Of a stretch of 64,000 nt of DNA, positions 53,918-62,837 are shown piece by piece; positions within the stretch are counted from its first letter, which is position 1, and each line of letters begins with the position of its first letter. The DNA is from Elephas maximus indicus (lineage: Eukaryota; Chordata; Mammalia; Proboscidea; Elephantidae). Under the pieces are notes generated by a model. It ran no database searches, was not told the DNA's origin, and worked only from the letters and a program-made list of their open reading frames with translations. The position numbers and the translations under genes were made by a program. The stretch covers positions 80,302,268 through 80,366,267 of the forward strand of contig NC_064831.1 of NCBI RefSeq assembly GCF_024166365.1. Direction: 5' to 3'.

Positions 53918-54115
53918 TTACTCGTTGGTGTCAATTGATTCTGACTTTTAGCCACCCTACAGAACAGGCCAGAACCGCCCCATAGGGTTTCCAAGGCTGT
54001 AATCTTTGAGGAAGCGGATTGCCATGTCTTTCTCCTGTGGAGCAGCTGGTGGGTTCAAACCTATGAAATTTCAGTTAGCAGTCAAACACTTAACCACTGC
54101 ACCACCAGGGCTTTT
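53918..54115 (-). mobile_element. SINE A-long (antisense)
   Basis: Tail CTCGTTGGTGTCAATTGATT, extra block GGAAGCGGATTGCCATGTC, head CTGCACCACCAGGGC. Confidence 0.92.
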
Positions 54116-54181
54116 AAAATAATAAATGTAATGATTACCATATTAGTTATCTACTGCTGTATAACGAATTAGCCCAAAACT

Positions 54182-54400
54182 CAAAACAAAAAAGTTGTGT
54201 TGAGCTGGCCCCGACTCATGACACATGGGGTTGCTATGTGTGTTACAGTACAACTGTGCTCCATAGGGCATTCAATGGCTGCTTTTTCAGAAGCAGATCA
54301 CCAGGCCTTTCTCCTGAGGCACCTCCGGGTGAGCTCAAATCTCCAACCTTTCATTTAGCAGCTAAACACATTGATCATATCCACCACTTGGGGACTCTAT
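54182..54400 (-). mobile_element. SINE B in an old repeat
   Basis: Antisense B (GAGCTGGCCCCGACTCATG, AAGCAGATCACCAGGCC, head CCACCACTTGGGGACTC). It is flanked by CCCAAAACT at 54173-54181 and 54401-54409, exact. Confidence 0.92.
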
Positions 54401-54587
54401 CCCAAAACTTAGTGGCTTAAAACAACAACACTTGTTATCTTACAGTTTCTGCAGCTCAGAAATCTAAGTCTCTCACAGGCTGCAATCAATGTGTCAGCCG
54501 GGTGTGGTCATCTCAGGACTCAACTGAGGGGCAGATCTGCTTCCATATTTCTGTAGTGGTTGTTGGCGGGATTCCATTTCTTGCAGG

Positions 54588-54747
54588 CTGTTGGACTGAG
54601 GACCTTAGTTCCTCCCTGGCTGTTGGGCTGAGGTCCTCAGGTCCACAGGAGCTGTTGGGCTGAGGGCCTCAGTTTCTTGTGGACTGTTGGGCTAAGGGCC
54701 TCAGTTCCTCTAAGGTTGTTGGGCTGAGGGTCTCAGTGTTGAACTGA
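54588..54747 (+). repeat. 32-bp minisatellite, five units
   Basis: Unit starts (CTGTTGGGCTGAGGGCCTCA type) fall at 54588, 54620, 54652, 54684 and 54716, an exact 32-bp period. Units differ by several substitutions. It lies inside an old interspersed repeat. Confidence 0.93.
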
Positions 54748-55150
54748 GGCCAACCTCTGTTTCCCGCCACTTGGACCTCTCTACAGCACAACTCACAACG
54801 TCAAAGCTGGCTTCATCAGAGCGAGCAAACAAGGAGAGCCAGAGAGAGTGAGAGTGCTAACAAGATGGTGGTCATGGTCTTTTGTAACCTAATCGTAGAA
54901 GGGTATCCTGTCACTTTTGCAGTATTCTATTCATTAAAAGCAAGTCACGAGATCCAGTCCACACCCAAGGAAAAGGGATTACACATGAGCATGACTATCA
55001 GCAGGGGGGGACCATTGGGGGCCATCTTGGAAGTTTGCCTGCACAGCAACCACTGGCCGAGCACTCACCAGACGTGTTTCGAGGAAGTTTGCACACACCA
55101 GCTCACATGGTCCTTGGACTGGCCTTGTGAAGAATGGGGGAACGAAGGCT

Positions 55151-55577
55151 TTGTTGTTGTTAGTTGCCATCAGGTCAGCTCCGACTCACAGAGACCTTAA
55201 GAACGAACCATTGCCCGGTTCTGTACCATCTTCATGACCGCTGGCATGTTGAGTCCATCGTTGTAACTATTGTGTCAGTCCACTTTCATTAACGATTTCC
55301 CTTGTTTTCACTGACTCTCTACCAAACATAATATCGTTTTCTAGTGATTGGTCTTTCCTAATGACATGTCCAAAGCAAGCAGGTTGAAGTCTCACCATCC
55401 TCACTTCTAAGAAACATTCTGGTTGTGTTTCTTCTAAGACTGATTTGTTCATTCTTCTGGCAGTCCACAGTGTATACTCAACGTTCTTCACCAACACCAC
55501 GGTTTGAATGCTTCAGTTCTTCCGTCTTGCTTTTTCACTATCTGACTTTCACATGCATATGAGGCACCTAAAAAGAC
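55151..55577 (-). mobile_element. RTE LINE 3' end (antisense)
   Basis: Tail TTTGTTGTTGTTAGTTGCCA. The minus strand reads ARRMNKSVLEETQPECFLEV, then LQPACFGHVIRKDQSLENDI. It extends past the ATGCATATGAGGCACC site, so it is slightly longer in the 5' direction than the 6732 copy. Frame-broken. Confidence 0.87.
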
Positions 55578-57457
55578 CAGTGGCAAAATCACATCCTTGA
55601 AGTCATGTGGCTGGTAAGTCCAGAACTAGGACCAAGGCCCTCCACCCAGTGCCATTCATTCCTTGGCAAGAGAACTCCGTATAGATCCTGTTTTTGCCTA
55701 TGCATAAGCAGAATACTTCCTAGGACCAGCTGTAGGGAGAAAACTGAAGCGAGACCAACAGGCAGATGTCTTAGAGGGCTCATGGCCCAAGCACTGTTCT
55801 CCTGCTTCCAAGAGGATTTTGAACCCTCTGCCTCCCCTCTTCCCACCCAGTGGAAGCCCAATACAGTTCCAATTAGCAAGAAGAGTGTTCATAGCTGCTC
55901 CTGTGGCCAAAGTATTTCTTAGCAGGCTTGAATGCACTGGATTCATACACTGTCTGTCATCTGTGACCCTTTAGCATGAATTGTGCCTTAGGCTGAATTC
56001 GGCTAGGTTTAAGGGGACACCATTCCCTCTAAGGCGATCCTTTCGGATTGTGGGCACGTGTGTGTTTACAGGATGTCCTCTCAATGGCTTCCAGCATATT
56101 CGGGAAAGTTTTTATGAATACTTGGGTTTTCGGTGCTCAGGAGTTAAGTCTGAAGATAAAAGCTCTTGGATGGTTGCTGTTCATAAAGCAGGCTTCTGTC
56201 CCTTTGTGTTAGGGGAAATGACTAGACTTTAGCTGAGTGTCTGGCTTGGGTCAGCACTGTGGAAGAGTGTCCACCTAGGGGACAAGGTCAGCAGAAGAAT
56301 GAAGTATGGAAGGTGGCCTTGTGAGTGGGTGGGAGGCCACAGCCACAGTGCTGTCAGGCTATGGACCCCGTGGGGTTTCAGCGCCATCCACGTGGGCCTT
56401 GAGTCTACCCTTGGGGCCTCTAGCAGGTGCTGGCAAGGTTTCTTGCTCAGTGAGTACAGCCCCTGAGCTCAGAGCATGGGGCTGTTACCTGGGGGTCCTG
56501 TGTCTGTCATCCAGTGCCTGGGAAGGGAGAGCCTCTGAGTACACTGACTTTCACACCTCGATGACAGGTGAACAGAGGCAGCTCCAACGACACAAGTCTT
56601 CCTGGGAAGCACAAGCATGGTAAACGGTGAACGCAGCAAGCGTGGGAATCTGGTGCCGCACACCTGGGTGGGGCCGAGCATCTACAGTCTCTCCTGCACT
56701 GCAGATGAGTTCACTAGTTTTGGTCCACGGAGAGCTACTTTGAGCAGCTAGAGGGAAGAGCACATCACTAGGGTCAGCTCAGAAGCCATAACAACAAGGT
56801 GCCCAGGCATGCCTATAAGGGTCAGGGACCCAGGGACAAGGCAATGCCCTGCTGGGGTACACAGCCATCCTACCTCAGTCCACCCTCCTGCCCCCCTAAA
56901 GCTCAAACCTGAAGAGCTGCCATTTCTGAGCAGGCAGTGACATTGAGAAGAAAGCACACAGACGAAGGTGTCAAGAGATTCAAACCCTCGTCCTGACTCC
57001 TCCATTAATAAGCTCGTTGACTCTGGGCAAGTCTCACTGTCAATCATACTGGCTGTTGCAACAGGCTGTATAACAGGTGTTGGAAACACATATCTGATGG
57101 TGTTTTGAAAATCACAAAAAAGCCACAAATGCAAGGACAAAGAGCCATGACCAGCAGCTCAGTGGCTGATGGCACACGCTGCCCCCTCAGCACCCTCCCT
57201 CGGCCCTGTCCTCATGACAACTGTTCGGGTCCCTTAGGGTGTCACACGCCATTAGCGACCCACAGAAGTCCCCAGTACCCTTTTCTGAGAGCCACGCTGT
57301 ATGTGTAACGCATGGCTATCCCTGAGGCAAAAGGCTTTCAAAAGGGAGACCAGAACGCCCCTGGAAATTCAAATCCTTAACAGTTATGTTCGACTGTGTT
57401 TTTAATCCTTCAGCTCGCTCCTAAGGAAGTTATGGAGAACGTGCGTACCTTACAAGG
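55578..57457. other. 1.9 kb of mostly unique sequence, no gene seen
   Basis: 55585-55640 and 56965-57055 have MIR-like motifs (CATGTGGCTGGTAAGTCCAG, GACTCTGGGCAAGTCTCACT). The remainder shows no repeat or domain. Frames of up to 130 codons are open on both strands. Confidence 0.45.
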
Positions 57458-57780
57458 GGCAGTGTGGTTCAGTGGTAGACTCCTCCCCTTCCATGCAGGA
57501 GACTTGGGTTCAATTCCTGGCGAATGCAGCTCACGCTCAGCCACCACTCGTGTAAGGGGAGGCTTGCGCGTTCCTACGATGCTAAACAGACTAAGAAGGA
57601 CTAGGAAGAAAGTCCCGGTGACCTCCTTCCCGAAATCAGCTGATGAAAACCCGATGGACTGTAAAGGTCCGACCCACAGCCAGTCATGGAGACGGTGCAG
57701 GACGGGGCCGTGCTTCATTCTGTCGGACATGGGGTCGCCGTGAGTCGGGGACCAACTCGGCGGCCGCTAACGACAACAAC
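57458..57780 (+). mobile_element. SINE C, near full length
   Basis: The head GTGGTTCAGTGGTAGACTCC and B box GGTTCAATTCC lead to AGGAAGAAAGTCCCGGTGAC and GATGGACTGTAAAGGTCCGA. The tail is GAGTCGGGGACCAACTCGG and CGGCCGCTAACGACAACAAC. CpG sites are better kept than in other C copies. Confidence 0.92.
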
Positions 57781-57789
57781 ATGCACTTT

Positions 57790-57926
57790 TCAGATATCGT
57801 TGGAAGAAAGACCTGGCAATCTAATTCCAGAAAATCAGTCACCGAAAGCCCTACAAGGCATAATTCTACCCTGACACACGTGGGCCACCATGAGTCGTAG
57901 AGTCAACTCAACAGCACCTGGTGGTT
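57790..57926 (+). mobile_element. SINE B, 5'-truncated
   Basis: Only the 3' half: GGAAGAAAGACCTGGCAATC, AATTCTACCCTGACACACGT, CGTAGAGTCAACTCAACAGC. Confidence 0.88.
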
Positions 57927-58111
57927 TATTGGAGACAAAGTGAAGGTACAGACGCTGGCCTGGATGTGCTTGGAGCCCCAGTGCCCTATCGGGGAGACCT
58001 GAGCCTGCCTTAATTTGGGGTTCAGGCATGTACATGTCTTCTGCTAGGCTGGGGATCTTCCGGGGGAAACTTGACCTCAGGGCCCAAGGGACAGCACAGG
58101 TGCACAGGATG

Positions 58112-58149
58112 TCTGCTGAGCGCTTAACCACTGCGCCACCAGGGCTCCT
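58112..58149 (-). mobile_element. SINE A head fragment
   Basis: GCTGAGCGCTTAACCACTGC and GCCACCAGGGCTCC only. The body and tail are missing. Confidence 0.85.
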
Positions 58150-58368
58150 ATGTGAACCAACAACTATCTCAAAATAAAAAGTTTAATTTAAAAAAGAAGT
58201 TATACAGACTTCTGGATTTTTACTATAGTTGAAAAAGTGGAGCTAATGAACAGTCTTTTAAAGTCTTAATTCAACCACTTTGTGGTTCAAATCTAGGAAA
58301 CCGAGAAGCACCCCGGAATACGTTAAGACTTAGGAGGCATTATTATAAAAAGAATCCCCCCGTGAATG

Positions 58369-58832
58369 TGTTACCAACTGCCAATCTGACACAAAGGGTC
58401 CTTGTCTTTTCCTGAGTAAGAATACATGCAAAAGACAAACTTTACCCTCAGCAAGCTTTATTTTGCTTGAGTCAAGCAAAAGGAGTCAGTGGGGATCTAA
58501 GCCTCTCCAAAAGGCTGACTCGAAAAGGGAAGCAAGGCTAGGGCTTATACGGGTTAGGTGGAGACAACAGAGTAATGAGCATTTAGTGGCCTTCTTTCAA
58601 GGGCAGGTACTTCTCAGAATGGCATTGTATGCTAATTAGGTTGTGCTCGCATCTGGAATCTAAGAGGAGGGGACTAGAAAAACACTAAGAAGGAGATAGT
58701 AATTCATGCGTTGTTTCAGTCTTATCTGCTGTTGACAGGGTGGGTTCCTGTTTACCCAACTTCTAGATGGTGGTCTTTTAACACCTCTTTTTTTTTGTTC
58801 AGCTGCCGGCACAGTTAACCCTATCTGTCTCA
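58369..58832 (-). mobile_element. Solo LTR of an endogenous retrovirus (class I type), 464 bp
   Basis: On the minus strand it starts TGAGACAGATAGGG and ends TTGGCAGTTGGTAACA. The 4-bp duplication AATG flanks it (58365-58368 and 58833-58836). The minus-strand polyadenylation signal (plus-strand CTTTATT at 58459-58465) sits about 90 bp before the 3' end, as in the LTR at 50835. No coding sequence is present, so it is a solo LTR. Boundaries rest on the duplication and the TG...CA ends. Confidence 0.68.
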
Positions 58833-58865
58833 AATGGGGAAACTTCATATGTAGCTTCATTAGCC

Positions 58866-59086
58866 AAGCCTTACAGTGGGCGAGCCTTTAATGTACATGA
58901 TCTCATTCATCCTCAGACTGACTTTACAATGCCCAGATTATGACCTACATTTTATAGAGAAACTTGTTGTTCAAAGGGGTGAAGCAATGTTCCCAGCCAC
59001 ACAACTAGGAATGGGCAGCTTTGGGATTTGAATCCAGGTTTGTCTGATCTATGTATTTTCCATCACCAGACCTACTAGTCATTTAA
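58866..59086 (+). repeat. MIR
   Basis: ACATGATCTCATTCATCCTC, GACCTACATTTTATAGAGAA, GTTCCCAGCCACACAACTAG and GGATTTGAATCCAGGTTTGT follow the MIR consensus. Confidence 0.78.
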
Positions 59087-59089
59087 GAG

Positions 59090-59697
59090 ACAGTCATGAT
59101 TCCAGGAGTAGAAAACCTTTCAACTACAAGCCACAACCCACAAGAGCAAGAAAATTAAAAAAAAAAAATTGAAGATCACTATCAAGTAAAAAGCGAATTA
59201 AGTACTTTTTTAAAGATTTAAATATACAGGAAAACTAAATGCAAGGTGTGATCCTGGATTGGTTTGGGAACCATGAAAAAATTTGCTTTATGGTGTGAAA
59301 GACACAAGTGGAACAATCGATGAAATTTTAATAAAGTCCATAGATTAGATAGCAGTATTGTACTGGTGTCAATTTACTGCTTTTGCTCATTGTACTGTGG
59401 TTATGTAAAAGAGCGGCTTTGTTTTTAGCAAATACTAAATGAAGTATTTCGAGATAATGGGGCATAATATCTGCAACTTACTCTCCAAAGTGTTAGAAAT
59501 ACATCATAAATGACTCGTGTTGAGTTGATTCCGAATCATAGCGACCCTCTAGGACAGGATAGAACTGCCCCATAGAGTTTCCAAGAAGTGCCTGGTGAAT
59601 TTGAACTGCTGACCTTTTTGGTTAGCAGCTGTAGCTCTTACCCGCTATGCCACCAGGGTTTCCACATCATAAATAACTACATCTCCATCTACCCGGG
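59090..59697 (+). mobile_element. Old L1 3' UTR split by SINE A
   Basis: AACTAAATGCAAGGTGTGAT, CCTGGATTGGTTTGGGAACC, TGTACTGTGGTTATGTAAAA and ATCTGCAACTTACTCTCCAA follow the L1 3' UTR order. It resumes briefly after 59664. The part before 59150 is unassigned. Confidence 0.78.
59512..59663 (-). mobile_element. SINE A with 11-bp target duplication
   Basis: Antisense A. It is flanked by ACATCATAAAT at 59501-59511 and 59664-59674, exact. Confidence 0.95.
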
Positions 59698-59858
59698 TAG
59701 GAGCCCTGGTGGCACAGTGGTTAAGCATTTGGCTGCTAAAGGAAACGTTGACCGTCGGAACCCACTGGCAGCTCCATAGGAGAAAAGACTTGGAGATCTG
59801 CTCTTACAAAGATTACAGCCTAGGAAGCACTACAGGGCAGTTCTACTCTGTCATATAG
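59698..59858 (+). mobile_element. SINE A-long, 3' end replaced by L1
   Basis: Head AGGAGCCCTGGTGGCACAGT and the extra block are present. The sequence passes from CTGTCATATAGGGTATGG straight into L1 3' UTR, so its tail is lost. Confidence 0.88.
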
Positions 59859-61320
59859 GGTATGGTTTCACAGCCAATTAGTATAGCTGCTGTCAATAAG
59901 TTGTAGACCTGTAAAAGGTTGAACTGGCAGAAGCTGTGTGATAGATATACTTACAACCACAACAACAACAAAAGAGTAGCTGCTGAGGCTGCTTATGTAC
60001 ACCCAAAAAAGCTCATGGGATTTGGTTCCTTGCTTCGGATATTTAGGGTCGTGGCTCATGGGACATCCCAGTTAACTGGCCTGATAACATGTTCAGTGCA
60101 GAGTTCGTTGCATAGTGCCTGGGGTCTTAAAAACTTGCAATCCAAGGCTTGATGATTGGTCCCTATTTGCCTGTAGCAACAGAGGAAGGAGAATCAGGAA
60201 CAGAAGGGGGAAATGGAATGTGTGGCTAATTGCCTACAGGAATAACTGCCTCCTTTACCATGAGACCAGCAGAACTGGATGGTGCCCACCTACCACTGAA
60301 TATTTTGATCAAAGATTCTATAGAAGAATCCTCATCAGCAGGAGGGAAATGTAGAGCATAACTTCAAATTCTCATGGACTCCAGACTTTTTGGAGCCATG
60401 GGGGCTAGATGAACCCCTATGTCAAGGATTGAATTATGTCCCTCAAAAAATGTGTGCATTAACTTGGTCAGGCCATGTGTGTTTGTCCTCCATTTTGTGA
60501 TTTTCTTTTGTGTTATAAATCACAATCTCTGCCTGTGGTTAAAAAGATTAGGGTGGATGTAACACCCTTACCCAGGTCACATTCCTGATCCAATGTAAAG
60601 GGAGTTTCCCTGAGGTGTGGCCTGCACCACCCTTTATCTCTCAAAGGGAAGCAAGCAGAGAGTTGGGGACCTCATACCACCAAGGAAGCAATGCCAGGAG
60701 CAGAGCACGTCCGTTGGACCTGAGGTTCCTGCAATGAGATGCTCCCAGACCAAGGGAAGACTGATGACAAGGACCTTCCTCCAGAGCTGACAGAGAGAAA
60801 GCCTTCCTCTGGAGCTGATGCCCTGAATTTGGACTTCTAGCCTACCAGACTAACCTAGTGCCATCAGAATGTGAGAAAATAAATTCCTCTTTGTTAAATC
60901 CACCCACTTGTGGTATTTCTGTTATAGCAGCACTAGATGACTAAGACACCTGAAACTATTGTCCTGAGATAATCTTTAAACCTTAAACCAAAAATATCTC
61001 CTGAAGTCTTCTTAAAACCAATCAGTAGTTTAGCTTAACTGTTAAAAAACGTGTGCCTTGAGCATTATGCTCTTTTAAGAACTATCTATATGGGATCAAA
61101 GTGACAACAGCAACTCCAAAGATTAGACAGGAACCTTAGGGGGCAGTGAGTTTATGTTAATGGGGGAAGAAAGACTTAGAAAAGGAGGGTGAGAATGGTT
61201 GCACAACTAGAAGAATGTAATCAATGTCACTAAATGGTACATGTAGAAACGGTTGAATTGGTATATGTTTTGTTGTGTATATTCTCAATGAGAACAACAA
61301 AATAAAATTTTTTTAATTTT
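59859..61320 (+). mobile_element. Afrotherian L1 3' UTR split by a MaLR-like LTR
   Basis: The left part 59859-60419 (CACAGCCAATTAGTATAGCT, GTGCCTGGGGTCTTAAAAAC, AGAACTGGATGGTGCCCACC) matches the L1 at 63690-64000 and the module at 35131. The right part 60949-61320 (TCTTTAAACCTTAAACCAAA, AGAATGTAATCAATGTCACT) matches 23400-23900. No coding part is present. Confidence 0.9.
60420..60948 (+). mobile_element. MaLR-like LTR inside L1, 529 bp
   Basis: Starts TGTCAAGGATTGAATTATGT, includes GGGAGTTTCCCTGAGGTGTG and ACCTCATACCACCAAGGAAG, carries AATAAA near 60878, and ends GATGACTAAGACA. The flanks CCCTA (60415-60419) and CCTGA (60949-60953) fit a decayed 5-bp duplication; the intact L1 at 23399 reads CCCTGA. 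It is a solo LTR with no viral genes. Confidence 0.85.
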
Positions 61321-62383
61321 TTAAAAATTCAGTTTTAACGACATTCTAGAAACCATCCAGAACAGCTATCCAGGTGAAAACTCCAATGATGAGCATATTC
61401 TTGAAAATGCCACAAAATATTTCCCAGGTCATCTCTTCATTCTTCTCCCCTTTTCCTTCTCCCCATTAAAACGAAAATTAAAGGATGATTTGGCCACAGT
61501 CAATAGTCCAAGATTCCTGAAAAGCAACGAACACAAATTCTCAACTGAGATAGCTCTCCACAGGTGTAAGCTATTCCACTGTGGAGCTCGGGGTTGCCTT
61601 TGGGTTGGAACCTGGGGCACCAGTTAGGATTCACACAGCAGTCATTTCCAAAAGGCTCCCCTGTAGCTGAGAAATGGGATTCAGAGAAAGTGGTTCACCC
61701 CACAGAGGTATTTTACTGGCTGCCAGCAGGTAAGGCACCTCTGCACCCCTGCAGGTAGGAGAGCTATCTCCCACCTAGAATCCAAGAAGTCACAGCAGTG
61801 CATGGTGAATACGAAGCTCCCAGCACCCTGCAGTGAGGAGGCTTGAGAGAAAGATCAGAGAGCTGGGCTTTTGATCAAGCAAGAGAGATATCAAGGGCTA
61901 GCAGAACCACATTCTGGAAACACATTTACTCAGTGATCGTGGGATACTCACATACAAGAAAGAGCCATCATTAACGTCTAGACATCTAGCAACACGTGGA
62001 ACTGGATGTCTAGACATCATGTAACAATTTCCATCATCACATCCCTAGTACACCCGCAATCGAGCAGCCCTGGCTCCCCACAGGCTGAGCTTCTGCGGTG
62101 ATATTCTGCATGAGAGCAAATCTAGCCTGCAGCCCACACCCAGGCTCCCAGCCTGCCTCGAGTCCCTGCCTTCAAGCTGCATGCGTTAGAGAACATTAGA
62201 GTCTGAGGCGCCAGGCGAAGGTAGTTTGGTACTGTATCAGGAGGAGTGATTTCTCTGCTCTCCCGTGCCTTATTGCCTTGCACAGTATGATAATGTTTCC
62301 TTGATTCCCTCTCTATCTCTTGACGGGTGCATATCAACAGGCCCTGCTGCACAGAGCAGACTTTTCTGAACACTCAAAAACTC
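61321..62383. other. 1 kb of unique sequence, no gene seen
   Basis: Balanced composition. A short inverted repeat lies at 61976-62015. No repeat family or domain is recognised. Confidence 0.45.
61976..62015. repeat. Inverted repeat with 11-bp arms
   Basis: GTCTAGACATC (61976-61986) and GATGTCTAGAC (62005-62015) are exact reverse complements around an 18-bp loop that holds CACGTG. Confidence 0.93.
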
Positions 62384-62425
62384 CTTCATACACACACACA
62401 TAGATACACACACACAGACATATGC
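62384..62425 (+). repeat. (AC)n microsatellite, interrupted
   Basis: ACACACACACA, then ATAGATAC, then ACACACACACAGACATAT. Confidence 0.92.
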
Positions 62426-62589
62426 ACCTCAGAGGACAAGGCCACTCTCCCCATAAATTTGTAAACTTGTTACCATGGAGACTGGCACCGGGTATCCCAA
62501 GTGTGGGTCAGCAGTGCCACCTAGTGGGCAATTGATTATCCGGCCTCCCCAAACCACACAAAAAACGGGATGCTTTTTTTTTTTTTTTT

Positions 62590-62706
62590 AAAGGTCAGCA
62601 GTTTGAATCCACCAGGCACTCCTTGGAAACTCTATGGAGCAGTTCTACTCTGTCCTGTAGATCGTTATGAGTCGGAATCGACTCAACAGCAACGGGTTTT
62701 GGATCT
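62590..62706 (+). mobile_element. SINE A, 5'-truncated, after a T-run
   Basis: Begins within the head at AAAGGTCAGCAGTTTGAATC and ends GAATCGACTCAACAGCAACG. The preceding T-run (about 62573-62589) stands where the first 50 bp of the element should be. Confidence 0.9.
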
Positions 62707-62732
62707 GCCACTCTCCCTCAATATTTCTAAGG

Positions 62733-62837
62733 ATCTGTAACCAAAAAGTTGGAGATTCAAGTCCACCCAGAACAGCCTCACAAGAAAGGCATGGCAATCT
62801 ACTTCCAAAAAATCAACCAATGAAAACTGTATAGATG
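62733..62837 (+). mobile_element. SINE B, 5' two thirds, cut by L1
   Basis: AACCAAAAAGTTGGAGATTC, AGAAAGGCATGGCAATCTAC and ACCAATGAAAACTGTATAG, then L1 sequence begins. Confidence 0.85.

Larger units (their letters stand above)
54138..55047 (+). repeat. Old eutherian repeat with internal tandem expansion, split by SINE B
   Basis: TAGTTATCTACTGCTGTATA, then (after the SINE) CTTAGTGGCTTAAAACAAC, CAGGCTGCAATCAATGTGTC, CATTAAAAGCAAGTCACGAG and ATTGGGGGCCATCTTGG follow a widespread old mammalian repeat whose name I am unsure of. It contains a 32-bp tandem array. Confidence 0.65.

Noticed and set aside
54588..54747. Regular repeats considered as a CRISPR-like array
   Set aside because: The 32-bp units are contiguous with no spacers, inside a eukaryotic interspersed repeat. 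It is a minisatellite.
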